NCBI GenBank assembly: GCA_028751875.1
Contig: CM054141.1
Span: 74,243,646 to 74,307,645 of the forward strand
Length of the DNA stretch: 64,000 bases
Origin: Rapana venosa
Taxonomy: Eukaryota; Mollusca; Gastropoda; Neogastropoda; Muricidae
Direction: 5' to 3'
Shown: positions 1-12,269 of the stretch, in pieces
Numbering within the stretch: position 1 is the first letter of the stretch
Layout of the letters: every line of letters starts with the position of its first letter
The notes under the pieces: model-generated
The model's input: the letters and a program-made list of their open reading frames with translations, nothing else
Database searches by the model: none
Told to the model about the DNA's origin: nothing
Made by a program: the position numbers and the translations under genes

Positions 1-1020
1 CACAAACATCACACACACACACACCACACCACACACACACACACACACACACACACCAAAACCCCACCACCCCTTTTCACTCACCCACTCACCCACTCAT
101 ATTCTCTCCCTCAACGACTGATTAAGTTTTAAATTTCTTCTTGGTTTGTTTCTTGTTTTTATTGGGGTGGTTTTTGTAGGGGAAATTTAAATTTATTTTT
201 ATCAAGGAAATATAAATTTAAAAAGGGAGTTTTAAACCCTTAAAATGAGTTTTGTTTGGGTTTGGACATACTTTTTTGGGATTTTATATTGGATATTACC
301 CCTCTAAAAATTCACACACACACACACTCTTTTTGTTGTCTGTTTCTGTCTCTCCTCTCTCCCCTCACCTTTTATCGCCCCGCTTTTTATTTCAAGTAAA
401 TCCTGATAAAGGGGATTCATTTTTAAAATTTTCAAAACTTTATTGGATTTCCCTTTGTACTTAATTTTTTAAATGAGGGGCCCTATTTAAAAATTATCGT
501 TTAATTATTTTAAAAAACAAGTTTTGGTACCATTTGACAATGTTTTAGATGTTTATCTTTAGGGGACTTTTTAAAATTTTGGTTGTGTTTTTTTTTCTTG
601 GCTTTGTTGTTGTTCTTGTTCTTTTTTGTTTTGTTTTTTCTGTTTTTCTCTTTTTTTATAAAATTCTTTTTTTGGGTTTTGGGTTTTTTTTTTTTTTTTT
701 TTTTCCTTTTTTTTGGGGGGGTTTGTTTTTTGGTTTTTTTAAAGGTTTTTTGGGGGGGGGGGGGGGGGAGGGGGGGGGATTTTTGGGGGGGGGGGGAAAT
801 TTTGTTGGGGGGGGGGTGGGGGGTTTTTTTTGGGGTTAGGGGGGGGGGAATTTTTTTGTTTTGGGGGGGGAGGTTTTAAAAAAAAAGGGACCCCTTGTTT
901 TTTTTTTTTATCCTGAAAAAAAAGAAGGGGGTTATTTTTTTATTGATTTTTCCCCTTTTCCCTTCCCCTGGTTTAAAAAAAGGAATTTGTTTTAAAAAAA
1001 AAGGGGGGTAAGGGCGGGGG
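1..1020. other. Low-complexity, homopolymer-inflated DNA
   Basis: The stretch opens with a (CA)n microsatellite (about 5-57) and a second short CA block near 313-327. The rest is T-, G- and A-run rich, with pure runs of 10 or more bases becoming common after 580. Open frames here translate to F/G/L-rich strings with no domain. I recognise no gene or repeat family. Confidence 0.7.
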
Positions 1021-2060
<1,040 letters not shown>

Positions 2061-2419
2061 CCCCCCTTTTTTTTTTCATTTTGGGGGGCCCTTTGGGGCC
2101 CCTTATTTTGAAATCCTAGAATCAACACTAAAAGGAAGGGGGTCTATTTGTATTCAGATCAAAGTGCCCAGTTTTATTCAATAGCATAAATTGGGTTTTC
2201 TTGTCTAGTTTTCTTGACGCTGTTTTTAACTGTGGTGTAAAAAAAAATCACCTGTGCTGTTTTGATGAACACCCTTCCATCAATACACAGAAATTGCTTT
2301 GTAGTCACCAGCATTGCAAAAAAAAGTGTCTGCTAGAAAATAAAAATTATCCCCTGTATCTTTCCTTTCCAAAGTACAAAAAGCTTGCAATATTTTGGTC
2401 ATTTGCATGATTTATCCTG
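2061..2419. other. Unassigned DNA
   Basis: AT-rich sequence with moderate homopolymer inflation. No coding frame with a recognisable domain, no tandem period and no match to the repeat families elsewhere in the window. Confidence 0.5.
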
Positions 2420-3165
2420 AACTTTTTGGGGCAAGCTGTGTGAAGTTTGAACACTGTTTGAAAAATTGTTGAAAAGTTTTTTATTATGAAGTTTAAAACA
2501 GTGAAAAATTTGTTGAAAAGTTTTTTGTGAAGTTTGAAAAAATTGAAGATTGTGCAAGTGTTTTTTCATGAATTTTGGGAACAGTGAAGAGGGGTGCAAG
2601 TTTTGTGAAGTTTGAACACGAAGATTTTTGACTTTATGAACACGGGTTTTTAAGATTGTTGCAAGTTGAGTAAAAATTTGAACCTGAGGTTTTTTTGCGT
2701 ATAACACTGGTTAAAGATTGTTGCCAAGTTGTGTGAATTTTTGAACACTGAGGTTTTTGACGATAAACCCACGGGTTAAAAGATTTTGAAGTTGTTTTGA
2801 AGTTTGAACACAGGGGATTTTTGACGTTCAAAACACGGGTTGAAAAATTGTTGCAAGTTAAATTTGGGGGTTTGAACACAAAAGGTTTTTTACGTTTGAA
2901 AACGGGTTTGGGGGGGGGAAAAAAGGGATTTTTTTTTGGGAAAGGGGGGGGGGGTTTTTGTTGTTTGTTTGAAACACGGGGGATTTTTGACGTATGAACA
3001 CGGGAGGATTTTTGACGTATAAACCCACTTTTTTGAAGATTGTTCCCAAGTTTTTGGGGAATTTTTGGACACTGAGGTTTTTTGACGTTTTTAAACCGGG
3101 TTTGAAGATTTTTTGCAATTTGTGTGAATTTTTGAACACTGAAGTTTGTTGGCAATTTTTTAAAC
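2420..3165. repeat. Degenerate minisatellite, period roughly 35/70 bp
   Basis: The words gtttgaacac, gatttttgacg and gaagattgttgcaagtt recur in the same order about a dozen times, for example near 2614, 2735, 2806, 2868, 2990 and 3133. Spacing is irregular, about 33-75 bases, because of internal indels and inflated homopolymers. The open frame on the minus strand over this region (2634-3239) is a by-product of the repeat and has no domain. Confidence 0.75.
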
Positions 3166-3390
3166 AATAACTCCAAATCTGCCAAAAATTTTTTTAAATG
3201 ATCTCTCCTCAAAAACATCCCAAACATAAACACACGCACTGTTTGTATTGTTAAAAATTTGGGGTAGGGATTTTTTTATTCTTTGGGACAAACTAAGGAA
3301 ATTTTTGGTTTAAACATCCCTGGCCTGGGAAAAAATTTGGGTAATAAGACAAACTGCTATTAAAAATAGCCCTGTGAGGGGACTTCAGCT
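3166..3390. other. Unassigned AT-rich DNA
   Basis: Nothing recognised. It separates the degenerate minisatellite from the CA-rich block. Confidence 0.5.
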
Positions 3391-3690
3391 TCCCAAAAAC
3401 CAAACACAAACACACACAAAAACAAACACCACACATACACACTCACTACACACAAAACATACACACACACAAACAACACATACACACTCCATACACACAC
3501 ACAAAACAACAAAATACACACACACACATACACACTCCCCCTACACACACAAACTACACCACACACACAACATACCACTCACATACACACACCAAAACAA
3601 AACTTTACACCCCAACATACACACACATATCCCAACAACACACACACAAACACATACAAACACACCCCCAAACACACACACATCCCAAAC
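3390..3690. repeat. Interrupted (CA)n microsatellite
   Basis: About 300 bases are dominated by acacac/cacaca, broken by short words such as catacacact. Frames through it give T/H-rich (plus) or V/C-rich (minus) peptides, as expected from a dinucleotide repeat. A smaller CA block lies at 4448-4502. Confidence 0.9.
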
Positions 3691-4600
3691 CCCGGGTTTT
3701 GCTTTGCTTCAAAATGTTTGCTGGAAATTTGGGGGAAAAAAGAAACAGGAAGAGGCGGGTTTCCCCCTGCATATTTTGTTCAGTTCTGGATCTTGAGAAC
3801 ATTTTTTTGTACCCCATACGGCTTTCGAAAATCCTTTGTACTAAAAAATTGTTTCTCTAATCTACAGATTGAAATTAAATCCCTTTTTTCGTGAAAAATT
3901 TTCCCAAAAATATACAATTTATTGTGGTAAAAATTTTTTCCAATGTTAAATTTTCTGTATCGATGGGGGGGTTTTAAAAAACTTTTTTTTACCTCATTTC
4001 AAGATAAGTCTCTGAAAGGGGAATTTTTTAACCCAATCCAGAGTTATTATTTTAGTTGCCTTGTCTCTGGGGGAAAATCCCCAGTATTCTTTTTTGTAAA
4101 GTTGATCTGGGGAATCAAATATTTTGCTTGTTTCACAGCTGCCGTTAAAAGTGGGTTCAAAATTTTGTTTTTTTCCAAAATTTTAAAGAGAAATTTTTCA
4201 ATTTTTTTCGGGGTTTTTGTTTTTTTTTTTAAATTTTTTTCCCAAATTTTTTTTTTAGCAACATACGGGTTTATATATTTGGGGGAAATTAGTTTTTTTA
4301 AGTGCATTCATACCAACACGTATTTTTTCAAATTAAACCCCTTATCTAAATTATACTGCCCCCCCCCTCCCCCCCCCCTGCCCCCATGGGTCAATTTATC
4401 ACTTTAAGTGAACAGACGAAAAATTTAAAGAAAACTTTTTAAAAAAACACACACATACAAACACACACTTACACAAACACACACACATACCCCACACACA
4501 CAGAGGCTGAGCCCAGGTAAAAAGAAAAATTTTTTGTTTGGAATTATTATTCTTTTTTTTTTTAAAGGAGATAAAGGGGCTGAAGACAGTTGTTTTTTGA
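3691..4600. other. Unassigned, homopolymer-inflated AT-rich DNA
   Basis: No domain, repeat family or RNA gene seen, apart from the short CA tract at 4448-4502 and a C-rich tract at 4361-4385. Confidence 0.5.
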
Positions 4601-4604
4601 TGAC

Positions 4605-5185
4605 TAAAAATTATATCAGACTGAGACTCTCCAAAAATAATTATATCAGACATGAGCCCTCTCCCTTTTAAAATATTAAAATCAGCATGAGACCCCTCCC
4701 ATAAAAAAAATTAAAATCAGACTTGAGCTGTCCAATATAGAATTAATCAACTGGGGACGGGTCCAATTAAAATTTAAATTTTCAGACATGAGACTCCCCA
4801 AATTAAAATTATATCAGCCCATGAGACTCCCCAATTTTTAATTATATCAGACATGAAAACTCCCCCAAATTTATATATAAATATATCAGACATAGACTCT
4901 CCAATATATATAATTATTTTTTTTTCGGGGGGTTTGAGATCCCCCAAATATAAAATTATATCGGGGACATGAGCCCTCCAATATATAAAAAATATATCAA
5001 AGGGAGACTTTTCCAATATTAAAATTTATATCAGACTTTGAGATTTCCAATATTTTTTAATTATATAAAACATAAAATCTCCAATAAAATTTTTAAAAAA
5101 ATCCCCCCATGAGACCCCTCCAATATATAGAAAAAAATCAAAACTTAGACCCAATATATAAATATCCCCAACATGAGATTTCTCC
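4605..5185. repeat. Degenerate minisatellite, period about 31 bp
   Basis: A unit built from attatatcagacatgag followed by actctccaatatata recurs about 18 times, for example near 4640, 4821, 4853, 4888, 4966 and 5030. Copies differ by substitutions and by A/T run length. It is non-coding. Confidence 0.85.
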
Positions 5186-5785
5186 CGCCTTTTCATTTTA
5201 TTCGGGAAAAAAATGTTTTGATCAGTTTAAATTTTTTGGAAAAAATTTTTAAAGGGGGTGTGTGTGAAAGTGCGTGTTGTGTGTATGTGTGATTCTCGGG
5301 TTTGCACAACCCTGACAAGGCTTTTTCCACTTGGATGATTTCTCACAGGGGATCAATCTTAATTCAATCCCCTTTTCATGGGCCCTTTGAAACCCGGGTT
5401 CTTTTCCCCCCCGGCTTCCCCAGTAACTGTCAAAAATTTGCCAGAGAAAAGGTGCTCTTTTTGGTAGATCCTCAGGGGTTCCTAAGTCATTTTGCCCCCC
5501 GTAAAAAAATTTTTAAAAAATCCCCAAATTGGGAAGTGCTGGGGACTGGACCATAATAGCTACTGTGTGGAAATTTTTTTTGGAAAATCAAGCCACATAA
5601 AAATGCTGATGGCAAAACTTATTTTTTTCAAATCTGGGAGTCAATGTTTGGGAGTACTCTTGTAAATAAAGTGTTTATATTTTTAAGTGTAAAACAAGGA
5701 CTATGCACTGAGAAAATGCAGTTTTTTTTACAGTTTTGTAATTTGGAGACAAAAAAGGGAAACCCTCAGAAATTTCTGGGAGTGT

Positions 5786-5786
<1 letters not shown>
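5186..5786. other. Unassigned DNA
   Basis: A short GT-rich stretch (5260-5292) is followed by mixed sequence. A plus-strand frame of 84 codons at 5302-5556 has no recognisable domain and sits in the homopolymer-inflated half, so I do not call it a gene. Confidence 0.45.

Positions 5787-5821
<35 letters not shown>
5787..5821. repeat. Poly-G tract of about 35 bases
   Basis: A pure G run interrupts otherwise mixed sequence. Similar runs lie at about 9499-9518 and 10097-10120. All fall in the damaged half of the window. Confidence 0.9.
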
Positions 5822-5829
5822 CTGCGGGT

Positions 5830-6030
5830 CTCTTTCTTCGAACTTTCCTTTTCCTGCTGCCCCCACACTCCCCTAGTTTCAATCTCTCCCCCCCCCAGCC
5901 AAAAACCCCAATTGTGACGTTGCTTTTCCGGGGCCCTTAAGTCACAGGGAGCCCATAAAAGTCAGGCCCCCCGGGGGGGCCCCCACAGGGGGGGGCCCTG
6001 CGCTGCAGCTGGGCTATTTTTGGGGTGTGT
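5830..6030 (-). mobile_element. Fragment of long tRNA-headed SINE (3' part)
   Basis: The order of words (ttcctgctgccccc, agtttcaatctc, cagggagccc, tcaggcc, gggggccctgc, cagctgggc) matches 42,640-42,810, where a more complete copy sits inside LINE B. Assigned to the minus strand because the tRNA-like head of the complete copy is on that strand. Extra G and C bases mark it as being in the damaged half. The 5' part of the same family lies at 7,690-8,250. Confidence 0.6.
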
Positions 6031-6955
6031 GCTTTTTTTTAAACCCGTTTCCACAAAAAAAAGTATTTTATTGTGGGGAGGGGAAAAAAAGGAAAAATAA
6101 ATGCCCATTTTGGTTTTTGTTCAGACAGCTGAATGAAGGAAAACACATGAAACCTTCAGACTCAAAAATATATATATATAAAATTAAATAAAAATTTTTT
6201 AAAAATTTTTAAAAACCCGGAAAAAAAAAACAAACAAACCAAAGGAAAAAACCCCAAATTTTTAAAATTTTTTTAAATAAAATTATTTTTTTTTTTAAAT
6301 TTAAAAATTTTTTTTTTGAATATTTTTAAAAACAAAAAAAAATTGGAACAAAAAAAAACCTAATGTCCAATCTAAGAAAAAGGGCCCAACTAGATTATTT
6401 TTTATTTTTTTTTTTTTGGGTTTAATTATTTTTTTTTGGTTTTTTTTTTGGGGTTTTTTTTTGCTAGTGCCTTTTCTCTGAGTGTATTTTTAATTGCCCG
6501 CTATTTTCCCCCCGGACGCAAGTGGGGTGCCTCTGCAGGCGATAGGTATCTCTTGAAAATTTATTTGCGTTTTAAAATGCTCATTATCATTGTTGTTTTT
6601 TATTATGTGGTTTTGTGCATTGTAAAAATTTGCGCATGGTTGAAAGCGCGGGTCATTGTTTTGGGAAAATTTTTGCTAATAAATGCTATTCATTATTTTT
6701 AAATTATTAGATTTTAAAAAGAAAAACTTTCAAACATTGTAGAAAATTTTTTAAAAAAAAAAAAAAGTAACTGAAAAAAATTTTCAAATGAAAACTTAAT
6801 GTTTTCCCCCAAAACACACGCAACCCCTGCCCACAGATTGTTTTTTATTGCATTTAGTTATCTAAAAATTTTTTTGGATAAATTTGTCTGAGCTTTGCCA
6901 TGCTTTTTAAAGGGGGAAATTTGAAACTTTTGGGTTCAAGTTATATGTCTTTAAA
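6031..6955. other. AT-rich unassigned DNA
   Basis: Very A/T-rich, with alternating A and T runs at 6160-6460. A plus-strand frame of 88 codons at 6436-6702 encodes a hydrophobic peptide with no family signature. It starts inside a T tract, so I treat it as fortuitous. Confidence 0.5.
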
Positions 6956-6959
6956 AACA

Positions 6960-7150
6960 TGATGGGAGGGGATGGGCCTCAGGGGTTTGGAGCACTCGCT
7001 TTCCCCCAGCCAAGTTAAGCAGTCTTTAGGGACAAGGAAAAAAAGCAGAAAAGGGGGGAGAGGGGCCTGCCCTCAATATGCTGGCCCCGGGAAAAAGTGA
7101 GGTCTCGGGAAGCCTCCCCCCCCCTCTAGGGCCCCTTAAACGGTTAGGGG
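6960..7150 (+). mobile_element. 5S/tRNA-like SINE, internally deleted copy
   Basis: It shares gcactcgctttcccccagcc, followed by aagtta-gcag, with the intact SINE at 31,773-32,070. It then jumps directly to tttaggg-cagg...agcag and ccctcaatatgctggccc, and ends with the gaggtctc...gcctc segment. The roughly 110 bases carrying most of the 5S-like internal promoter are missing. Homopolymers are inflated relative to the intact copy. Confidence 0.8.
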
Positions 7151-7689
7151 AAACCCCCTTTTTTTTTTTAAACATTTTTAAATTGTTTCCCCAAATCTGA
7201 TGAGTTCCCCTTGATTTTTGGATTCTTTTTCCAATGTTATGTATTTTTGTCCGTTGGTCCGCCCGAGGACCCCCAAAACAGCAGAGGGGCAGCTGCTGTT
7301 TTGGAAATGGGCAGAGATTTGTTTATAGTGGAGATGCCTTGCCCCAGTACACCCCCACTCTCTCGGCCAAGGGGGGCAAAAAGGACAGCCCAGCTTGGGG
7401 ATGCCTCCAAAAAAGGCCCCCAAACTAGCCCCCCCAAGGGCTGAAACACAAAAGGGGACTGTGCGAGTCAAGCCTCCTAGTCAGAGGGGGGGTTTTTTCT
7501 TTTTTTTTAAAGTTGGGATCACAAAAACAAAACCCTGTAAAGGGGAACCCCCAAATGAGTGGGAAAGCCACGGCTTTACAGCCCCCAAAACTTGTTTTTT
7601 GCCCCAGCGCCCAATATTTTCCAAAAAATTGAAACAACCCCCCCTACTGGACGGGTAAAAAAACCCCTTTAGCAAAGCCTTTAGGGAGT
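7151..7689. other. Unassigned DNA between SINE fragments
   Basis: Mixed composition with several overlapping short frames on both strands and no domain. It may be part of an insertion that split the long SINE whose halves lie at 5,830-6,030 and 7,690-8,250. Confidence 0.4.
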
Positions 7690-8250
7690 GAGTTTACCCC
7701 CCCTGGGGTGGTGACCACCAAAGACCCCCCCAATGGTCCCCCCCCTGAATCCCCAAGCCTGAATGTTTTGACACAGACTCCACCCAGGCACAGAAGGGTT
7801 AGGAGAAACGAAAACTGGGGTCACCATGAGACCAGAGAAAATGGGGCCAGGGTTTCAGAGACAGTTTTTGATATGATGATTTTAATGACCCTTCTATGGG
7901 AGTGCATGTGCTTTGCGACTACATAAGGGGGCTGTACTCAAACGCTTTCAAACCATATACCCTGGCATAAACCCGAAAGTTAGGGTGCTGCAGCTTTTAT
8001 TTCTGGTTTTTCAAGAACACTCTAAATAGCTCCGTAAAGTGGTTTTGAAGTTGGGCCCCTGTTGCCCCCCCCGTTTTCCTGATAACCCAAACAGCACACT
8101 CAAAATTTGGGGCGGGGAGCCAGCGGGAGCCCCCCAAAACCCCGGGGGCCTTTTTGGGGAATTCGAACCCATGCCCTTTCCCACCCCTACAATCCGGGTT
8201 CCCTATCCACGCCCCAAAGGCTTTTTTTTAACTGGGACACTTCATTTTTT
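7690..8250 (-). mobile_element. Fragment of long tRNA-headed SINE (5' part)
   Basis: Shared words with 42,895-43,390 are gacacaga-tccacc-aggcacagaag, ggggtcaccatgag, gggagtgcatgtgctttg-gac, ccctggcataaac and a terminal ggaattcgaaccc. The last is a tRNA-type B box on the minus strand. It follows the same order as the copy in LINE B. The copy is diverged and homopolymer-inflated. Confidence 0.6.
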
Positions 8251-8639
8251 CAAAAAAGTTTGATTTCAAAATGTGTTTTTCCCAGGTCATTTTCTCTTTT
8301 GAAACCCGAACAGCTTCAGTTTCGGGGGGCTTCAGAAGCCAAAAATTTTATCAGTGTTTGAATAATTGAATGTGAAAAAAGGGCTGTGGGGGGGGTGGGG
8401 GTTTTGTTGAGATAGTGTGCAGAGCAGCTGTGTCATGGTTTTTTGTTTTCGTGCTTTGTTTTTTGGTCCTAAAAAACCTACTGTGAAACCAGTCGGGGGG
8501 AAAATAAATCATTGTCCAGTTGGTAAAAAATAGCAAACCCACACCTCTTGAGGAGTGGGGCCTTCAGACTTGGGGCCCTTGACCCCTTTAGTTCGGGAAA
8601 TTTGTTTTGATGATATTTCACCTAACTAAATCATCCCTT
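8251..8639. other. Unassigned DNA
   Basis: Nothing recognised. Contains a short G-rich tract (8380-8402) and no domain-bearing frame. Confidence 0.45.
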
Positions 8640-8814
8640 TAAAAGGAAAAGGGTTGCCCCATAACCAAAATGGTCTTTGAGGACAAGATTTTTCAGAAAA
8701 CCTCAGTTTCCTCTGGGGGCCCACATTTTATGAGGGGGGGCCCCTCTCCCCTCCCTCCTGCTTTACCTTCCCTGAACCCCTAAAGGGGGCGGGGACCCAT
8801 TTAATGGGTAAAAC
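8640..8814 (-). mobile_element. 5S/tRNA-like SINE, 3' fragment
   Basis: Read on the minus strand it gives acccatttaatggg (inverted), then the gctttaccttccctga word and the gcccctctcccctccctc word. These are the reverse complement of the intact SINE around 31,915-32,020, including aatgggtacctgccctg and agggaaggtaaagc. The promoter head is absent. It abuts the LINE fragment beginning at about 8,815. Confidence 0.75.
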
Positions 8815-10095
8815 GGGGTTAAAACCCTGTCAAAATGGAATGGGGAAAGTCCCACGGGGTTTCCGTCCGGGCCCTGTTCTTTTTATTTTCTAAAACTGCT
8901 CCACTCTCACATAAATAAAAAAACCCCCATTTGATCATCTTTTCTATCCGATGATACTCAGCTTCAGTGCAGCGATACTGTTAAAAAACTTGCCTTCCCC
9001 CCTTGACAAAATATGCCCTATTTGCCTTCAAGACATTCAAAACTGGATGACTCAGAACAACTTACAACTTAAGCCGAAAAAACCCAAAGGGCCATGTTAT
9101 AGGGACCCAACTTTAAACCCTTTCCTCAAAGGGGCAAAAAATTCCAATAGAATTGGGAAATACGTCAGTTCCTTTGTCCAACTCTGTGAAGTATTTAGGG
9201 AGTAGTTCTTGACAACACACTCTTAAAAAAATTTCATCACCCAAAACCTGCCAGTCTTGCACTATCAATTACGGGAAATAACCCGCATTCGAAGTTCTGT
9301 CCACTGATGAAAATTCCAAGTTTTGCCCACATCCTCATTTTTTTCCCATTTAGACTACTTTTAATTCCTTTTGGCGGGCCAAACCAGCATCACTACCCAA
9401 ACTCTCTTCAACGCTTTAACAAAACTCTGCAGCTCAAACGGGTTCCTAAGAAAAAAAAAAATCGAACACTTCACTCCCCCTTTTCTGCGGCTCTTAAAGG
9501 GGGGGGGGGGGGGGGGGGCTCTGCCTGTCTCACAAAGACTGGATTTATAAAATAAAATACCCTCTTTTAAAATGTCCCCACAAATCTGCCCCCTCTTATC
9601 TCTGAAAACTGTTTTTCACCTGTAAAATTTTCCATTCCCTTTCCCCCTTCGTTCAGCCGCAGAATACTTTGTGCTTTCGAACACCCAATTCAAACAAACA
9701 AACTTTTGGGGCCGTCGCTCCTTCTCTGTTTCGGGTCCATCCACCTGGAATGAAACCCCCCTCTTTCACTTTCCCAAAAAGCCTTCACTTGATCCCTTCA
9801 AATCCAGCCTCCAAAAAAACACTTATTCCTCCCTGAGATTTTCCCCCCAAACATATCTGTCCCTAATTTTCAAACAGCATCTTTCACCTTTAAGGGGTTT
9901 GTTTCTTGTGTTGGGTGTGGTGTGCGTGCTTAAAAATTGGAGGGGCCTGGATTTAAAAATCTTTTTGTTCTTTTATTTTTAAAGGGGAAGAGTTGAATGC
10001 CTGTAAATGATTGAGTGAAAAGCGCTTGATTTTTTTGTGTTTTGCAAGTTTTAACCCAAATAAAATTCCATATATTATTTTTTTTATTGAACTGG
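8815..10095 (+). mobile_element. L2/CR1-like LINE, 5'-truncated, sense
   Basis: This encodes the second half of a LINE reverse transcriptase and its C-terminal region, split over many frames. Visible signatures are a degraded GVPQGSVLGP-type RT block (about 8,845-8,880), a YADD-equivalent region followed by tactcagctt (8,945-8,965), QDIQNWMTQNNLQLKPKK (9,026-9,085), and RSFSVSGPSTWNETPL (9,715-9,765), the conserved L2-type C-terminus. The 3' end carries the family tail word aagcgcttgatt (10,021-10,032), then aaataaaattccatatatta. The tail and C-terminus match LINE A at 43,826-47,750. Frameshifts, largely at inflated homopolymers, rule out function as read. Confidence 0.85.
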
Positions 10096-10289
10096 GGGGG
10101 GGGGGGGGGGGGGGGGGGGGCTGAACTGGGGTTTAAGGTGTGAAAAAACGGTCCCCCATCAATTTGGGAAACCATGCTAAATTACTGCTTAACCTTAGTT
10201 TACCAAAAAAAAAAAAAAAAAAACAAAAAAAAAAAGGGTGGGGGGTTTTCCCCCCTGGGGGTATTTCCCCCGAAACTACATGATGGGCG
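10096..10289. other. Homopolymer-rich spacer
   Basis: A G tract at 10,097-10,120 and an A-rich tract at 10,205-10,235. Otherwise unassigned. Confidence 0.5.
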
Positions 10290-10455
10290 AGATGCGCATG
10301 CCTGGAGGAACCCCAGGGCTTTTGTATGCTTCTGGAAGCCTTTCCCGTGAAATGCTTCTGGAACCAGGGCCGTGTTTGCTTCGGGAACCCAAATTGCCGT
10401 GTATGTTTCGGGAAGCCATCCCGTGTAGGGCTTCTGGAACCCTGCTGGGTCTGTT
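10290..10455. repeat. Short minisatellite, about 36-bp unit
   Basis: The words tgcttctggaa(g/c)cc and cgtgta recur four to five times (about 10,327, 10,361, 10,378, 10,405 and 10,430) at about 17-36 base spacing. The open frame across it encodes a P/G/L-rich repeat peptide with no known domain. Confidence 0.65.
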
Positions 10456-11500
10456 TTAAATGCTCTCTTAAAAAAAATCAGTAACCCTACCCCATCCTTA
10501 ATATCAGGTTAATTTTGGGTCCTAAAAATCTTATCCTTTTTAAATTGGACTTTTTTAAATTTTGAAATATTGTTTGTATTTTCTTTTGAAAATCGAAAAA
10601 AAATTTAAAAATTTCATGATGGAGACCGAAGCGGTCATTGAGCGCAGGGGAAAAGATGATTTGTTGAGTGCCCAAAATGTACGCTCTCAAAATCTCGAAG
10701 CGGGGAAAACAATATGGCCTGTCAAAAAAGAAAAAAAAAAAGAGGAACAATATAGGCCTTTTTTATTTTTGGGACACAAGAGATTTCCATCCGTTTTAAA
10801 GAAAGGGTAAAAAAAAAAGGGGTTCAAAATTTTGAGAAATTTCGCCCAGTCTAAAGCAAAACCAGGGCAAAAACCTGGGTACAAACTGAAAAAAAAAGAT
10901 GCAGGCAAAACCAGGCGGGCTTGTTTGGGGTGAAAGTGATAAAAGAAACCTGGGTCCCAAACTTTAAAAAAGATGCAGGAAACAAAACGGCTTTAGGGGG
11001 AAAGGGAAAAGTGATAAAAGAACAGTTCCTCTTCTGATAGGGAGGGTGAGATTGAAGATCTCACCCCAGAAACCCCCAAAAAATATCTTGTGATTTTTGA
11101 GATAAAGGGGCCTGTTTGGGCAGAAAAGTTGGCTCAGATTATTCCCGAAAGTGAAAAATAAACAAACCCCCCCCACCCCCCCCCCCCCAAAAAAAAATCT
11201 GAAAAAAATGCAAAAAAAAGCAGGAAAAAATAACCCGCCGGGGGAATTCCCCTTTATCCCCCGGAAAACCCCTAAAATTCAGGCCGCTAGACTATGCATG
11301 GTGATGCAAAGGGCCATGTCTTCATTGTCAAAAAAGGAGAAAAGGCGTTTAACAAAAAGCTGTTTGCATTTTCCCTTTTTTTTTTTTTTTTCTTTTTTGG
11401 GGGTTTTATTATTTTGGGGACTGTTCAATTTTTAAATTTGAACTAGATTAATTTCATTGATATTTGTATTTTTTTTAAATTGTTATTTGTCTTTTACAAC
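10456..11500. other. Unassigned DNA with one local duplication
   Basis: A 73-base offset duplication is visible: cctgggtacaaact...gatgcagg...gtgataaaagaa at 10,876-10,945 recurs at 10,949-11,030. Two short frames (10,562-10,810 plus, 10,487-10,750 minus) show no family signature. The rest is A/T-run rich. Confidence 0.5.
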
Positions 11501-11870
11501 ATGTTATAACAATTTGACCTATTTTTATTAAAAAATCCCGTGAGCAGGGGTTATGAATGTTTACAATGTGCGAGGGTGCGTGCGGGGCGCTGTTTGGAAT
11601 GTGGGGAGGGTACGGGTTTACTAGTGCCCCAAAATGAGTAAAGTGTTTTTTGTTGGGGGGGTTTGGGGCGGGCGGGGTGGGGATATTGCTGTTTGTGGAT
11701 GTTTTTTATTCAGAGGGGTGGGTGCTGATTTTAGACAGGGGGGGTTTTGTTAAAAAAAATTTTTGTTTAAAGTTTTTTTTTATTTTTATGTAGGGGTGGG
11801 TAACCCCCCCGGGAATTTTCTCTTTCTTTGAGAAATAAAGCTTTTTGAATTTGAATTTAAAGGGTCAACA
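11500..11870 (+). mobile_element. Probable LINE 3' terminus with (GAATTT)-type tail
   Basis: The stretch ends in tttctctttctttgagaaat, then aaagctttttgaatttgaat. This is a short polyadenylation-like word and a tandem gaattt tail, a layout typical of 3' ends of some Jockey-superfamily LINEs. No coding part remains. The assignment rests on this tail alone. Confidence 0.4.
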
Positions 11871-12269
11871 TTAAAGGGGGAGAAAGTGATCCATTTAAAA
11901 AAACACCAAATATTCTAAAATGGATGAAATTTTGTTTTTAATTTTTAAAGACCCCATCGTCCACCATTAAAAGGTTTTAAAAAAGGGGGAAAAAGACTTA
12001 AATTTCAGTTTTAAAAAAAGGCATTTAAAATGTCCCTTTCGAATCTAAAGAAAGAGAAGCGCCCATAAAAGGGGGCCAAAGGGTTTGTTCAAGGGCACGC
12101 ACATGAGAAAATCGGGGCCCAAAAACCCAGAGCTGGGGACATAGAAACAGCCGCACTCAGGCTTAAATCCCCCAAGTACTGCTGATGCTCCAGGTTGGGG
12201 GACATGGCACGGGAAGGGAAATTTCCGGCGGGCAGGTTAAAATTTTTTTGGTCCACGGGGGAAAAAAAC
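11871..12269. other. Unassigned DNA
   Basis: Nothing recognised. Homopolymer-inflated mixed sequence. Confidence 0.4.

Noticed and set aside
1..57. Telomeric or subtelomeric repeat at the contig edge
   Set aside because: The edge is a plain CA microsatellite. No ttaggg-type repeat occurs.
2634..3239. 201-codon minus-strand frame
   Set aside because: It lies entirely in a degenerate minisatellite, with K/F/Q-rich repeated residues and no domain.
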